NCBI GenBank assembly: GCA_002347185.1
Contig: DDXK01000077.1
Location: forward strand, 754 to 14,323
Direction of reading: 5' to 3'
Length of the DNA: 13,570 bases
Origin: Desulfobulbaceae bacterium UBA2262
Lineage (GTDB): Bacteria; Desulfobacterota; Desulfobulbia; Desulfobulbales; Desulfurivibrionaceae
Shown: in pieces, positions 1-6,483 of the stretch
Numbering within the stretch: the first letter of the stretch is position 1
Layout: each line of letters begins with the position of its first letter
The notes under the pieces: model-generated
Told to the model about the DNA's origin: nothing
Databases searched by the model: none
Seen by the model: the letters and a program-made list of their open reading frames with translations, nothing else
Position numbers and translations under genes: made by a program

Positions 1-496
1 CGGCGTTGTTGTTGACCACCAGGGCGGCCTCGGCTCCGGTCAGCTCGCAGAGCAGCTGCTCCACCAGGCTGTAGCGGCTGCCCCGACTGCCGGTGTCCAG
101 ATCGAACTCCAGATTCGAATAGCGGCTGCCCACGGCGAGCAGGGTTGCCATGGCCGACTCCGGGAGGAGGGAGCGGCCCAGATTGGTGTGCACCACCACA
201 CCGGTGGCATTGATCACGGTCCTGAAGTTGGGGGTGAGCCTGCGTGCCAGCCGCCTGCGGAATCTGGGCAGCAGGGCGGCACGCTCAAGCTCCTCGGGCG
301 GTACGGCCACGCCCTGCAGGATATCCTGGCGCAGCGAATCGAGCAGCTCGCGCACCGTGCTTTTCACCAGACGGAGAGGGGCGGCCGTTGGTTCATCGGC
401 AAGCCAGCCTAAGAATTCATCAACCTTGGGAATGGCCTTGAGCAGATTTTTACTGGCAGGGGCCGGTGGAGCGGCGGCTTTCGGTTTTGCGGTCAT
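1..496 (-). CDS. selA: L-seryl-tRNA(Sec) selenium transferase, N-terminal part (runs off left edge)
   Basis: SelA is the cytoplasmic PLP enzyme that converts seryl-tRNA(Sec) to selenocysteinyl-tRNA(Sec) using selenophosphate. The first 165 codons are visible. The N-terminal domain has the family signature NLLKAIPKVDEFL (residues 17-29), and the start of the PLP-fold domain shows INATGVVVHTNLGRSLL (95-111), RYSNLEFDLDTGSRGSR (125-141) and VVNNNA at the edge. The PLP-binding lysine and about two thirds of the usual ~460-470 residues lie outside the window. The ATG at 496 is preceded by AGGGGAGAGA, a good ribosome-binding site. It is divergent from the thiol-redox operon starting at 674. The motifs make the family identification secure. 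It implies that the organism makes selenoproteins; no selenoprotein gene was seen here. Confidence 0.95.
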   Translation of the reverse strand, partial: MTAKPKAAAPPAPASKNLLKAIPKVDEFLGWLADEPTAAPLRLVKSTVRELLDSLRQDILQGVAVPPEELERAALLPRFRRRLARRLTPNFRTVINATGVVVHTNLGRSLLPESAMATLLAVGSRYSNLEFDLDTGSRGSRYSLVEQLLCELTGAEAALVVNNNA

Positions 497-571
497 TCTC
501 TCCCCTGTTCGGGCAAAAAGCGGTATGCGCAAAGAAGGCTCTACACCTGAAAAAGCATAACATCCTGAAAC

Positions 572-600
572 CACTTACCGTTTTTACACGGAAGTGTCAA
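572..600 (-). promoter_or_regulatory. Weak candidate sigma-70 promoter for selA
   Basis: On the minus strand there is a perfect TTGACA (595-600), followed after 17 bp by TAAGTG (572-577), a poor -10 element. A TGTTATGCT extended -10-like sequence follows slightly downstream. Only the -35 hexamer is convincing. The position, 75-100 bp upstream of the selA start, is reasonable. Confidence 0.3.
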
Positions 601-636
601 GAGGCAACAGTCTCCCTCCTCCCGCCGCCTTCCAGC

Positions 637-665
637 TTGACAGCGGGGGCCTTCGCCCGTATGAT
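637..665 (+). promoter_or_regulatory. Strong sigma-70 promoter of the thiol-redox operon
   Basis: TTGACA (637-642), a 17-bp spacer, and TATGAT (660-665): a perfect -35, one mismatch in the -10, and ideal spacing. The expected transcription start is about 671-673, immediately before the ATG at 674. The first gene would therefore be read from an mRNA with almost no leader. The 177-bp divergent spacer (497-673) holds nothing else recognised apart from the weak selA promoter. Confidence 0.75.
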
Positions 666-673
666 CCATCATT

Positions 674-1015
674 ATGCACTCCACCGGATTCAGACCCCTG
701 ACCCTTGCCGTGCTTCTCCTCGCCATCTCCCTGCTGAGCGGCGCCTCCCTTGCCACCACAGCCCCTTCCGCCAGCGAACCGCCGCCATCGTGCTGTTTTC
801 CCGCCAGCTCCGAGGAGGGCTCCGCCCCCTGCACAACTGCCGACTGCCCCTGCTTCTTCTGCCTGACCCTGCATCCGCTCCACTTCAGCATTTCCCGCCC
901 CACCCTCGCCTGCACCGTGGCGGCCTTCGCTTTGCGTCAGCCCGACTTGCCCGCCTTCGCGCCCCCCATCGACTACCCTCCGGAACGGACCCGACAAGCT
1001 GCCTTGCAATCCTGA
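674..1015 (+). CDS. Small exported cysteine-rich protein, unknown function
   Basis: This 113-residue protein belongs to no family I can name. Residues 1-27 look like a Sec signal peptide: a short N-terminus with Arg7, a leucine/alanine-rich core, and ALA-type cleavage at about ASLA/TT. The mature part has seven cysteines (40, 41, 53, 58, 60, 63, 80), six of them clustered at 40-63 in CC...C....C.C..C spacing, and a proline-rich tail. Nearly every third codon position is G or C, as in the neighbouring genes, which supports real coding. It lies 115 bp ahead of dsbB on the same strand. The clustered cysteines next to disulfide-forming enzymes suggest a periplasmic substrate or partner of that system, or a metal-binding protein; this is inference from context. 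There is no Shine-Dalgarno sequence before the ATG, and the promoter places the transcript start within about 3 nt of it. Confidence 0.65.
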   Translation: MHSTGFRPLTLAVLLLAISLLSGASLATTAPSASEPPPSCCFPASSEEGSAPCTTADCPCFFCLTLHPLHFSISRPTLACTVAAFALRQPDLPAFAPPIDYPPERTRQAALQS

Positions 1016-1061
1016 ATCGCAGGGGAGGCATATCGACCGCACGGAGGGCCGCCCCTCGCCC

Positions 1062-1118
1062 GGAGCGGTACCGACAGAAACGCTCTCCCCGCTTGCCGCT
1101 CCTGCCCGCATTTTTTTT
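1062..1118 (+). terminator. Possible attenuator hairpin with T-run ahead of dsbB
   Basis: GGAGCGG (1062-1068) can pair with CCGCTCC (1096-1102), a perfect 7-bp stem with a long 27-nt loop. A run of eight T (1111-1118) begins 8 nt after the stem and ends at the dsbB ribosome-binding site. The long loop and the stem-to-T gap make it a weak intrinsic terminator at best. It could partly attenuate read-through into the dsb genes. Confidence 0.3.
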
Positions 1119-1130
1119 GGAGAAACAGAG

Positions 1131-1568
1131 ATGACCCGTTCCGACACCGCGGCCAACGCCGCCTGGACCCTCCTTTTCCTCTGCTGGCTGCTGGCCGGCG
1201 CCTCCAGCCTGGGCAGCCTCTTCTTCAGTGAAATAATGGAGCTTCCCCCCTGCATTCTCTGCTGGTACCAGAGGGTCTTTCTTTTCCCCCTGGTATTCAT
1301 CTTCAGTACCGGACTTTTTTCCTGCGACAGCAGCGTGGTGCGCTACAGCCTCCCTCTGGCGGTGGCGGGCTGGCTTGTCGCCCTTTACCACAACCTCCTC
1401 TACACGGGGATCATCCCGGAGAGCATCCAGCCCTGCAGCAAGGGGGTTTCCTGCACCGATGACGCCCTGGGCCTCTTTGGCTTCGTGACCATCCCCATGC
1501 TCTCCCTGTTCGCCTTTTCGCTGCTCATCGCCCTTCTACTCATCATCAAAAGGAGACTCTCCCAATGA
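1131..1568 (+). CDS. DsbB/BdbC-type disulfide bond formation membrane protein
   Basis: Inner-membrane quinone-linked oxidase that reoxidises a DsbA-type thiol oxidase. The 145-residue length matches the short BdbC branch of the DsbB family, not E. coli DsbB (~176). Four hydrophobic helices are visible (about 11-31, 47-64, 72-92, 116-139). The first redox pair is CILC (C41, C44), followed by WYQR, the classic DsbB/BdbC signature. The second pair is C102/C108 in the loop before the last helix. The start is supported by GGAG at 1119-1122, 8 nt upstream of the ATG. The stop codon overlaps the start of the next gene (ATGA, 1565-1568), indicating translational coupling with the DsbA-like partner. 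Confidence 0.9.
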   Translation: MTRSDTAANAAWTLLFLCWLLAGASSLGSLFFSEIMELPPCILCWYQRVFLFPLVFIFSTGLFSCDSSVVRYSLPLAVAGWLVALYHNLLYTGIIPESIQPCSKGVSCTDDALGLFGFVTIPMLSLFAFSLLIALLLIIKRRLSQ

Positions 1569-2221
1569 ATAAAAAATACCTTGTCGGCATTTCAGCGATT
1601 GCCCTGCTCCTGCTCTTTGTTGCCGGCAGCTACCTCTACAAGGGGCAGCGGAGCAAGACCCTCGGCTTTCTGGCCAGGGAGCAGGCCGAACTTTTCATCC
1701 GGCCCCATTCGCCCACCCTTGGCGACGAAGGGGCCAGGGTCTACCTTGTCGAATTCATGGACCCGGCCTGCGAAACCTGCAGCGCCTTTGCCCCTTTCGT
1801 CAAAAAGCTGATGGCGGAGCACCCCGGCAAGATCAAGCTGGTGCTCCGCTACGCGCCCTTTCACGACGGCGCCGATTACTTCGTCAAAATTCTGGAAGCG
1901 GCAAAAAAACAGGGGAAGTACTGGGAGGCCCTTGATATCATGTATCAATCGCAACCCTACTGGGCAAGCCACCACAACCCGCAACCCCAGCTGGTCTGGC
2001 GCTTTCTCGCCAACTCCGGCCTCGACCTGGAAAAACTCCAGGCAGACATGAACGACCCGGCCCTCGACAGGATCATTGCCCAGGATCTTGCCGATGCGAA
2101 AACCCTCCAGGTCACGAAAACACCTGGCTTTTTCGTGAACGGCAGACCGCTGGCGACCTTCGGCGCGACCCAGCTCCAGCAGCTGCTGGCAGAGGAGATC
2201 GCGGCCCACTATCCCAATTGA
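1565..2221 (+). CDS. DsbA-like thiol:disulfide oxidoreductase, membrane-anchored
   Basis: A 218-residue thioredoxin-fold protein of the DsbA/BdbD class (DSBA-like/Thioredoxin_4). Residues 5-23 form one hydrophobic segment that anchors it to the inner membrane with the catalytic domain in the periplasm, or serves as an uncleaved signal. The active site is CETC (C69, C72) after the strand VYLVEFMDPA, and the cis-proline loop is TKTPGFFVNG (P187). These are the two diagnostic sites of the fold. It overlaps dsbB by 4 bp (ATGA), and AAGGAG (1550-1555) lies 9 nt before its ATG. The pair is most simply an oxidase (this protein) and its membrane re-oxidant (DsbB). Its specific substrates are unknown; the cysteine-rich exported protein at 674 is one candidate. 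Confidence 0.9.
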   Translation: MNKKYLVGISAIALLLLFVAGSYLYKGQRSKTLGFLAREQAELFIRPHSPTLGDEGARVYLVEFMDPACETCSAFAPFVKKLMAEHPGKIKLVLRYAPFHDGADYFVKILEAAKKQGKYWEALDIMYQSQPYWASHHNPQPQLVWRFLANSGLDLEKLQADMNDPALDRIIAQDLADAKTLQVTKTPGFFVNGRPLATFGATQLQQLLAEEIAAHYPN

Positions 2222-2265
2222 GCAACAGGCTCAGAACGCACCCCGCAGCACGGAGACCACCAACC

Positions 2266-2772
2266 ATGAAAAGATTTTTTCTTCCCCTCGCCCTGCTCTG
2301 CCTCTCTTTCCTTCTTCCCGCCTGCAGCCAGAGGCCCGAAGTGGCCACGGTCGGCAAGCCTGCCCCCGACTTCACCCTGGTGGACACCAAGGGCAAAACC
2401 TGGAAGCTCGCCGAACTGAAAGGACGGGTGGTATTTGTCAATTTCTGGGCCACCTGGTGCCCGCCCTGCCGGCAGGAGATGCCTTCCATGCAGCGCGTCT
2501 ACAACTTCATCCCTGAAGACCGCTTCGCGATGCTGGCGATCCTCAGCAACGACGAGCCTGCCCTGGCCGAAGGCCTGACCGCGAAAATCGGCACCACTTT
2601 CCCCATCCTCCTCGACCCGGAGGGCAAAGCGGCCGCGACCTACGGCCTCACCGGCGTGCCGGAGACCTATATCATCGACAAGGAGGGGATACTCAGGGAA
2701 AAATTTCTCGGCGCCGTCCAGTGGGATTCCCCGGAGGTCATGCGGATGCTGATGGGCTACGTCGGCCAGTGA
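2266..2772 (+). CDS. TlpA/ResA-like thioredoxin lipoprotein
   Basis: A 168-residue thioredoxin-fold protein of the TlpA/ResA/AhpC-TSA group. It has a lipoprotein signal peptide: positive N-terminus (KR), hydrophobic core, and lipobox LPAC with Cys20 as the lipidated residue. The active site is WATWCPPC (C65, C68) and the cis-proline loop is GVPETYIID (P132). WCPPC is typical of reducing periplasmic thioredoxins that serve cytochrome c maturation or reduce wrongly oxidised cysteines, so this operon appears to pair oxidising with reducing capacity. An in-frame TTG at 2218 would overlap the upstream stop. The ATG at 2266 was chosen because it places the lipoprotein signal at the very N-terminus and has GGAG (2252-2255) 10 nt upstream. 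No CcdA/DsbD-like electron donor is present in the window. Confidence 0.9.
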   Translation: MKRFFLPLALLCLSFLLPACSQRPEVATVGKPAPDFTLVDTKGKTWKLAELKGRVVFVNFWATWCPPCRQEMPSMQRVYNFIPEDRFAMLAILSNDEPALAEGLTAKIGTTFPILLDPEGKAAATYGLTGVPETYIIDKEGILREKFLGAVQWDSPEVMRMLMGYVGQ

Positions 2773-2780
2773 CCGGTGAA

Positions 2781-2821
2781 GGAGGCAGAAGGCGGCGCAC
2801 ACAGCCCCCCGCCCTGCCTCC
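2781..2821. terminator. Shared hairpin between convergent genes
   Basis: GGAGGCAG (2781-2788) pairs with CTGCCTCC (2814-2821). An inner stem, GGCGG (2791-2795) with CCGCC (2809-2813), is separated from it by an AA bulge. Together this is a 13-bp hairpin filling the 49-bp gap between the tlpA-like stop (2772) and the stop of the convergent gene (2822). Neither strand has a T-run directly after it, so it is a likely but unproven bidirectional terminator or 3'-end-stabilising structure. Confidence 0.5.
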
Positions 2822-4120
2822 TCACAGTTCCTCGATCCGCGTCCTGAACCAGCGGAGCAGGTCATCCTTCTTGAGGGAGATATCGATCTCGTAGATATCC
2901 TCGGGGAAGAGCAGCTCAACCACCCCCGACTCGAAGATCCGCTTCACCTCGTATTCATCGTGGGAAACCTCCCTCTGGTAGATATAATTGAGGTAGGAGC
3001 GGTTGGTGTGCACGATGAACTCCACGCGCATGCCGCCCATGCGGGCGAAAAACTTGAACATCTGGGTCTTGGCCGAGCTGCCGATACTGCCGCTTCTGTG
3101 GCTGCCGCCAGACAAGGTATCCGTCACCTCCTCAAGGGTCATCAGGGAGCCGGCCCGGGTGGCGCTGCGGGTCAGGTGCCGCTGAAAGGCCTTGACGTCG
3201 GCCACGGAATCCACCACCCCCATGAGGCCCAGCTCGTCGTCAACCGCCACGGCCGGATTTTCCTCCCCCTTGCGCAACAGCTTCAGCACCTTGGTTTCCG
3301 GCTGTTTTTTGCGGATACTCACATAGATGGGCACCTCGCCGCCGTTGAGATCAAAGCGACGGCGCTTGATCAGGGTCAGCTTCTGGTTGGCCTTGCGTCT
3401 GACCTTTTTGGCCTCAGCCCGGCTGAGCACCTCAACCCTGGTGCAGGCAAAGGTCTCCGGATCATGGTTGCTCAGGAGATAGACGATGTCCAGTTCGCCG
3501 ATCCGGCTCTTCCGACTCCAGACGAATTCGTTCAAAAAATCGAGAAACTGGGCGAATTTGTTCTCCACCTCGGTCTCCCGCTCGCGCTGATCGATGGAGG
3601 CGGCCAGGCTCATGAGGATGAGCTTGCGCTTGGCCTCAAAGCGCGCCTTTTTGTGGTAGCGGTCATCAAAGAGGATGAGGAGAAGATCCACCGGGCTCTT
3701 GCAGGAGTCGATCTCGTTGGTCATCTCGATGTAGGAGGCATAGTTGGCCAGCACCTTGCCCTTGAGGTAGTTGATCACCCCGTCTGCCGTGCGGGAGTAA
3801 GTGTTGACCCGCAGCACCACCTCCCGGGCATTGCCTTCGATGCCGAACATGTTGCCGAGCAGTCGGTAGGCGCGCTCGTTGATCAACCGCCTGCGCTCAG
3901 GATTTCCGATGATCTCCTTGATCTCGGCAAAGGAGCGGATATCGAGAAACTCGAAGATCTGGTTTCTGAGAATCCGGTAGCGGGTCTCCATGCCCGCAGC
4001 CGCCAGCCCCCTGGCAAAGTGACGGGCCTCCCCGGAAAATACCGCGGGGTCGGGCGGCGAATCTCCGGTGGCGAAAGGACCGTTCCGGTCCATGAGGGAA
4101 AAGATATTATCCTTGGCCAT
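2822..4120 (-). CDS. Conserved-looking cytoplasmic protein, unknown function; faint RelA/SpoT-like nucleotidyltransferase pattern
   Basis: A 432-residue protein with no signal peptide or membrane segment, and not one I can name. The N-terminal two thirds are charged and probably helical. Residues 264-316 (PIYVSIRKK... then DDELGLMGVVDSVADVKAF) and 365-391 (RVEFIVHTNRSYLNYIYQ...) resemble, in order and spacing, the RelA/SpoT synthetase pattern of a basic S-x-x-R-K stretch, a D-x-x-x-x-R-V-x-V-D-S-V-x-D-C-Y stretch and an E-V-Q-I-R-T stretch. The arginine normally following the first aspartate is not present, so activity is doubtful. The glycine/serine-rich segment 337-349 looks like a flexible loop. 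The ATG at 4120 is preferred over an in-frame TTG at 4159 because AAGGAA lies 6 nt upstream of it. It follows nifV with a 49-bp gap on the same strand and may be co-transcribed. Confidence 0.8.
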   Translation of the reverse strand: MAKDNIFSLMDRNGPFATGDSPPDPAVFSGEARHFARGLAAAGMETRYRILRNQIFEFLDIRSFAEIKEIIGNPERRRLINERAYRLLGNMFGIEGNAREVVLRVNTYSRTADGVINYLKGKVLANYASYIEMTNEIDSCKSPVDLLLILFDDRYHKKARFEAKRKLILMSLAASIDQRERETEVENKFAQFLDFLNEFVWSRKSRIGELDIVYLLSNHDPETFACTRVEVLSRAEAKKVRRKANQKLTLIKRRRFDLNGGEVPIYVSIRKKQPETKVLKLLRKGEENPAVAVDDELGLMGVVDSVADVKAFQRHLTRSATRAGSLMTLEEVTDTLSGGSHRSGSIGSSAKTQMFKFFARMGGMRVEFIVHTNRSYLNYIYQREVSHDEYEVKRIFESGVVELLFPEDIYEIDISLKKDDLLRWFRTRIEEL

Positions 4121-4169
4121 GAATTTTTCCTTGCTTTCACTGCAGGAGGCTGAGAACAATCAGCGCCTG

Positions 4170-5318
4170 TCACACTCTATAAGGAGGAGTCCTTTCCAGG
4201 CAAGAACTATGTTCCGCCACAAGTTGCAGGACCTCACGGTCGCAGAGCGGCCTGCCCAGGCGGCGGCACTGGAGCCTGAAGGAGCGGGCAAGCCCGGCCA
4301 GCCCCCCCTCCTGACAGCGCACCCCCAGCTGCCTGAGCCGCTCGGCCACCCCCCGCCTGCCCACCTTCTCCCCGTAGATGAGTTTCCGGCGGGCGCCCAC
4401 CAGCTCCGGCGCGTATGGCTCATAGGTTTTGGGATCCCTGGCCAGCCCGCTGAGATGCAGTCCTGTTTCACAGGCAAAGATCTCCGAGCCGACAATGGGA
4501 TGCTGGGGCGCAATGGCCCTGCCGGCACAGCGGGCGGCCAGGCCGGCCAATTCTTTCAAGCGCCGCGCCCCATAGCGGCGACCGGCCCGCAGAGCGAGAA
4601 AACCCGCCACCTCCTCAAGCCGGCTGTTGCCGGCCCGCTCGCCAAGGCCAAGCACCGTAACATCGGCCCAATGCGCACCGGCCTCCAGGGCGGCAATGGC
4701 GTTGGCCGTGGCCATCCCGAAATCGTTGTGCATATGCACCCCAACCTCCACCGGAAAAGTCCGGCGCAGTTCGCGAACCAGAGCCGCAATGGCACTGGGG
4801 GTGGCAACGCCCACCGTGTCGGCGATCCGTATGCGGTTCACCCCGCCAGCGCAGGCTATCCTGATGACCTCCCGCAAAAAATCCGGGTCGGCTCGGGTCG
4901 CATCCTCCAGGCCGAGGGAAACATACTCCACCGCAACCCGCGCCGTGGCAATCGCCTTGGCCACCACTCCGGAAACTGCCGCCCGTCCGAGATGCAGCTT
5001 GGTGGCGATTTGGAGGTCGGAAACCGGCACGGAGAGGGAGAGCACATCCGGGGCCAGACCAAGAGCGCAGGCGAGATCCTCCTTGCGGCAGGGGCACCAG
5101 AGGCCAAGGCGGCGCACGCCGGCCTCACCGCGACAGCGGGCGATCAGCTCGGGAAGCTCGCGATCCAGCGGCGTGGCGATCCCCACCTCCACCTCTTCGA
5201 TCCCCACCCGCACAAGATCCCGGGCAAGGGCCACCTTCTGCTCCAGGGTAAAGGCAACACCCACTGCTTGGCTGCCCTCGCGCAGGGTGCTGTCCACCAA
5301 GCCTCGCACATGTTCCAT
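4170..5318 (-). CDS. nifV: Homocitrate synthase (NifV type)
   Basis: Condenses acetyl-CoA with 2-oxoglutarate to give R-homocitrate, the organic ligand of the nitrogenase FeMo-cofactor. The 382-residue protein has the DRE-TIM/HMGL-like signatures of the isopropylmalate/homocitrate synthase family: DSTLREGSQAVGV (9-21) with the metal-binding aspartate, EYVSLGLEDATRAD (131-144), RIRIADTVGVATP (162-174), HMHNDFGMATANA (195-207) with the two metal-ligand histidines, and GLGERAGN (224-231). There is no C-terminal regulatory domain, as expected for NifV. The ATG at 5318 is chosen because GAGGTGG precedes it at 6-7 nt. GTG 5378 and ATGs in between are in frame but have no ribosome-binding site. Isopropylmalate or citramalate synthase is the main alternative; the nif/mod context favours homocitrate synthase. 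Confidence 0.88.
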   Translation of the reverse strand: MEHVRGLVDSTLREGSQAVGVAFTLEQKVALARDLVRVGIEEVEVGIATPLDRELPELIARCRGEAGVRRLGLWCPCRKEDLACALGLAPDVLSLSVPVSDLQIATKLHLGRAAVSGVVAKAIATARVAVEYVSLGLEDATRADPDFLREVIRIACAGGVNRIRIADTVGVATPSAIAALVRELRRTFPVEVGVHMHNDFGMATANAIAALEAGAHWADVTVLGLGERAGNSRLEEVAGFLALRAGRRYGARRLKELAGLAARCAGRAIAPQHPIVGSEIFACETGLHLSGLARDPKTYEPYAPELVGARRKLIYGEKVGRRGVAERLRQLGVRCQEGGLAGLARSFRLQCRRLGRPLCDREVLQLVAEHSSCLERTPPYRV

Positions 5319-5343
5319 GGCTGCCACCTCACGCACTCGCATC

Positions 5344-5360
5344 CGCCGCATCATGCGGCG
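5344..5360. promoter_or_regulatory. Perfect 8+1+8 palindrome upstream of nifV
   Basis: CGCCGCAT-C-ATGCGGCG forms a perfect palindrome, or a 6-bp GC stem with a 5-nt loop as RNA. It sits 14 bp upstream of the nifV ribosome-binding site. Read on the plus strand it is followed by AGGAGATTTTTTT and could stop antisense transcripts. Read on the minus strand it lies in the nifV leader. Function unproven. Confidence 0.4.
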
Positions 5361-5408
5361 AGGAGATTTTTTTCTCACTCTCTGTTTTGGGGCCTGGCGT
5401 ACCCCAAG

Positions 5409-6479
5409 CTATTCCAGAAAAGCCACGGTCTTCACCTGCGCCCAGACTTCTTGGCCGGGTGACAGATCAAGCGCTGCCACCGCTCGTTTCGCCAGGCGGG
5501 CAATCAAAATCGACGGCCCGACCTGAACATGGACCAGTGCCAAGCCCGGATGTTCGTCGTCGGCAACGGCGGACACTCTTGCCGGCAAGAGGTTCTGAAT
5601 GCTCGTCTGGGCTTGCAACTGCCTGGTCAAACTCACATCCCGGGCCAGAACCCTGACCCGCATCCTGCTGCCTGCCGCGGCGCCCATATCCCTTGCCCAC
5701 AGGCTGCCGCCCTGAAAATCCATTCGGGCAAGATGCCAGGCCTCGTCTCTTTCCCCGACAACGGCATCGAGGACCACGCCGATATCCTCGCCGAGCCGAA
5801 TCGGCAAATCGATCCGCGCCAGGGTTTCCATCAGGGGGCCACTGGCCACTATTCTGCCGTCTTTCATGGCGACGAGATGGTCGGCCAGCCGGGCCACTTC
5901 ATCGGGGGAGTGGCTGACGTAGAGCACGGGAATCTCCAACTCGTCATGCAACCGTTCCAGGTAGGGCAGGATTTCCTGCTTGCGCTTGAGATCAAGCGCC
6001 GCCAGCGGCTCGTCCATGAGCAGAAGGCGGGGGCTGACCGCCAATGCCCTGGCAATGGCGACCCGCTGGCGCTCGCCGCCGGAAAGCCGAACCGCTTCCC
6101 GGTCAAGCAGGTGACCGATACCAAGAAGTTCCACGGCCTGCTCCAGGCTCACCTTGTGTTCCGTGGTGGCCCGCCGGAGGCCGTAGCGCAGATTCCCGAG
6201 GGCAGTCAGGTGCGGAAAGAGGCTGGCTTCCTGGAACACATACCCCAGGGGCCGCTTGTGCGTGGGCCGCCAGGTTGTGTCGTCCTGCCAGATTTCGCCT
6301 TTGAAGGAAAGAAATCCTTGTCGGGCGCGTTCGAGTCCCGCGATGCAGCGGAGCAAGGTGGTCTTGCCGGAGCCGGAATGCCCGAACACTGCGGTCACGC
6401 CCCGGTCCGGCAGGACACAATCGACGTCGAGCGAAAAACCAGGCCAGTCAAGGTGAAACCGCACCTCAATCGTCTCCAT
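5409..6479 (-). CDS. modC: Molybdate ABC transporter ATP-binding protein
   Basis: Cytoplasmic ATPase of the ModABC molybdate importer, 356 residues. Motifs in order: Walker A GHSGSGKTT (33-41), Q-loop YVFQEASLFPHL (80-91), ABC signature LSGGERQRVAIARAL (132-146), Walker B with D-loop LLLMDEPLAALD (152-163), and switch histidine in YVSHSPDE. The C-terminal ~70 residues (TSIQNLLPARV... to the end) form a TOBE/Mop domain, typical of ModC and able to bind molybdate. The ATG at 6479, 4 bp after the modB stop, is preferred, with AAGAAGGG about 10 nt upstream. An ATG at 6500 is in frame but would overlap modB without a ribosome-binding site. A tungstate- or sulfate-type ATPase is less likely given the ModA and ModB partners. 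Confidence 0.93.
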   Translation of the reverse strand: METIEVRFHLDWPGFSLDVDCVLPDRGVTAVFGHSGSGKTTLLRCIAGLERARQGFLSFKGEIWQDDTTWRPTHKRPLGYVFQEASLFPHLTALGNLRYGLRRATTEHKVSLEQAVELLGIGHLLDREAVRLSGGERQRVAIARALAVSPRLLLMDEPLAALDLKRKQEILPYLERLHDELEIPVLYVSHSPDEVARLADHLVAMKDGRIVASGPLMETLARIDLPIRLGEDIGVVLDAVVGERDEAWHLARMDFQGGSLWARDMGAAAGSRMRVRVLARDVSLTRQLQAQTSIQNLLPARVSAVADDEHPGLALVHVQVGPSILIARLAKRAVAALDLSPGQEVWAQVKTVAFLE

Positions 6480-6483
6480 CACC

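Noticed and set aside
584..1391. Overlapping minus-strand frames opposite the cysteine-rich gene and dsbB
   Set aside because: Glycine/arginine-rich mirror frames; the plus strand has a promoter, signal peptide and DsbB motifs.
2218..2265. TTG start for the TlpA-like gene
   Set aside because: It would bury the lipoprotein signal behind 16 charged residues; ATG 2266 has GGAG upstream.
2960..4153. 397-residue open frame on the plus strand
   Set aside because: Exact antisense of the 2822-4120 gene; its composition is rich in His/Gly/Ala, as expected of a mirror frame in GC-rich DNA, and no family motif is visible.
4121..4159. TTG start for the unknown gene downstream of nifV
   Set aside because: ATG 4120 has a good AAGGAA site; the extension has no ribosome-binding site.
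4068..5462. 464-residue open frame on the plus strand
   Set aside because: Mirror frame of nifV and its flanks; low-complexity His/Gly/Pro content and no motif.
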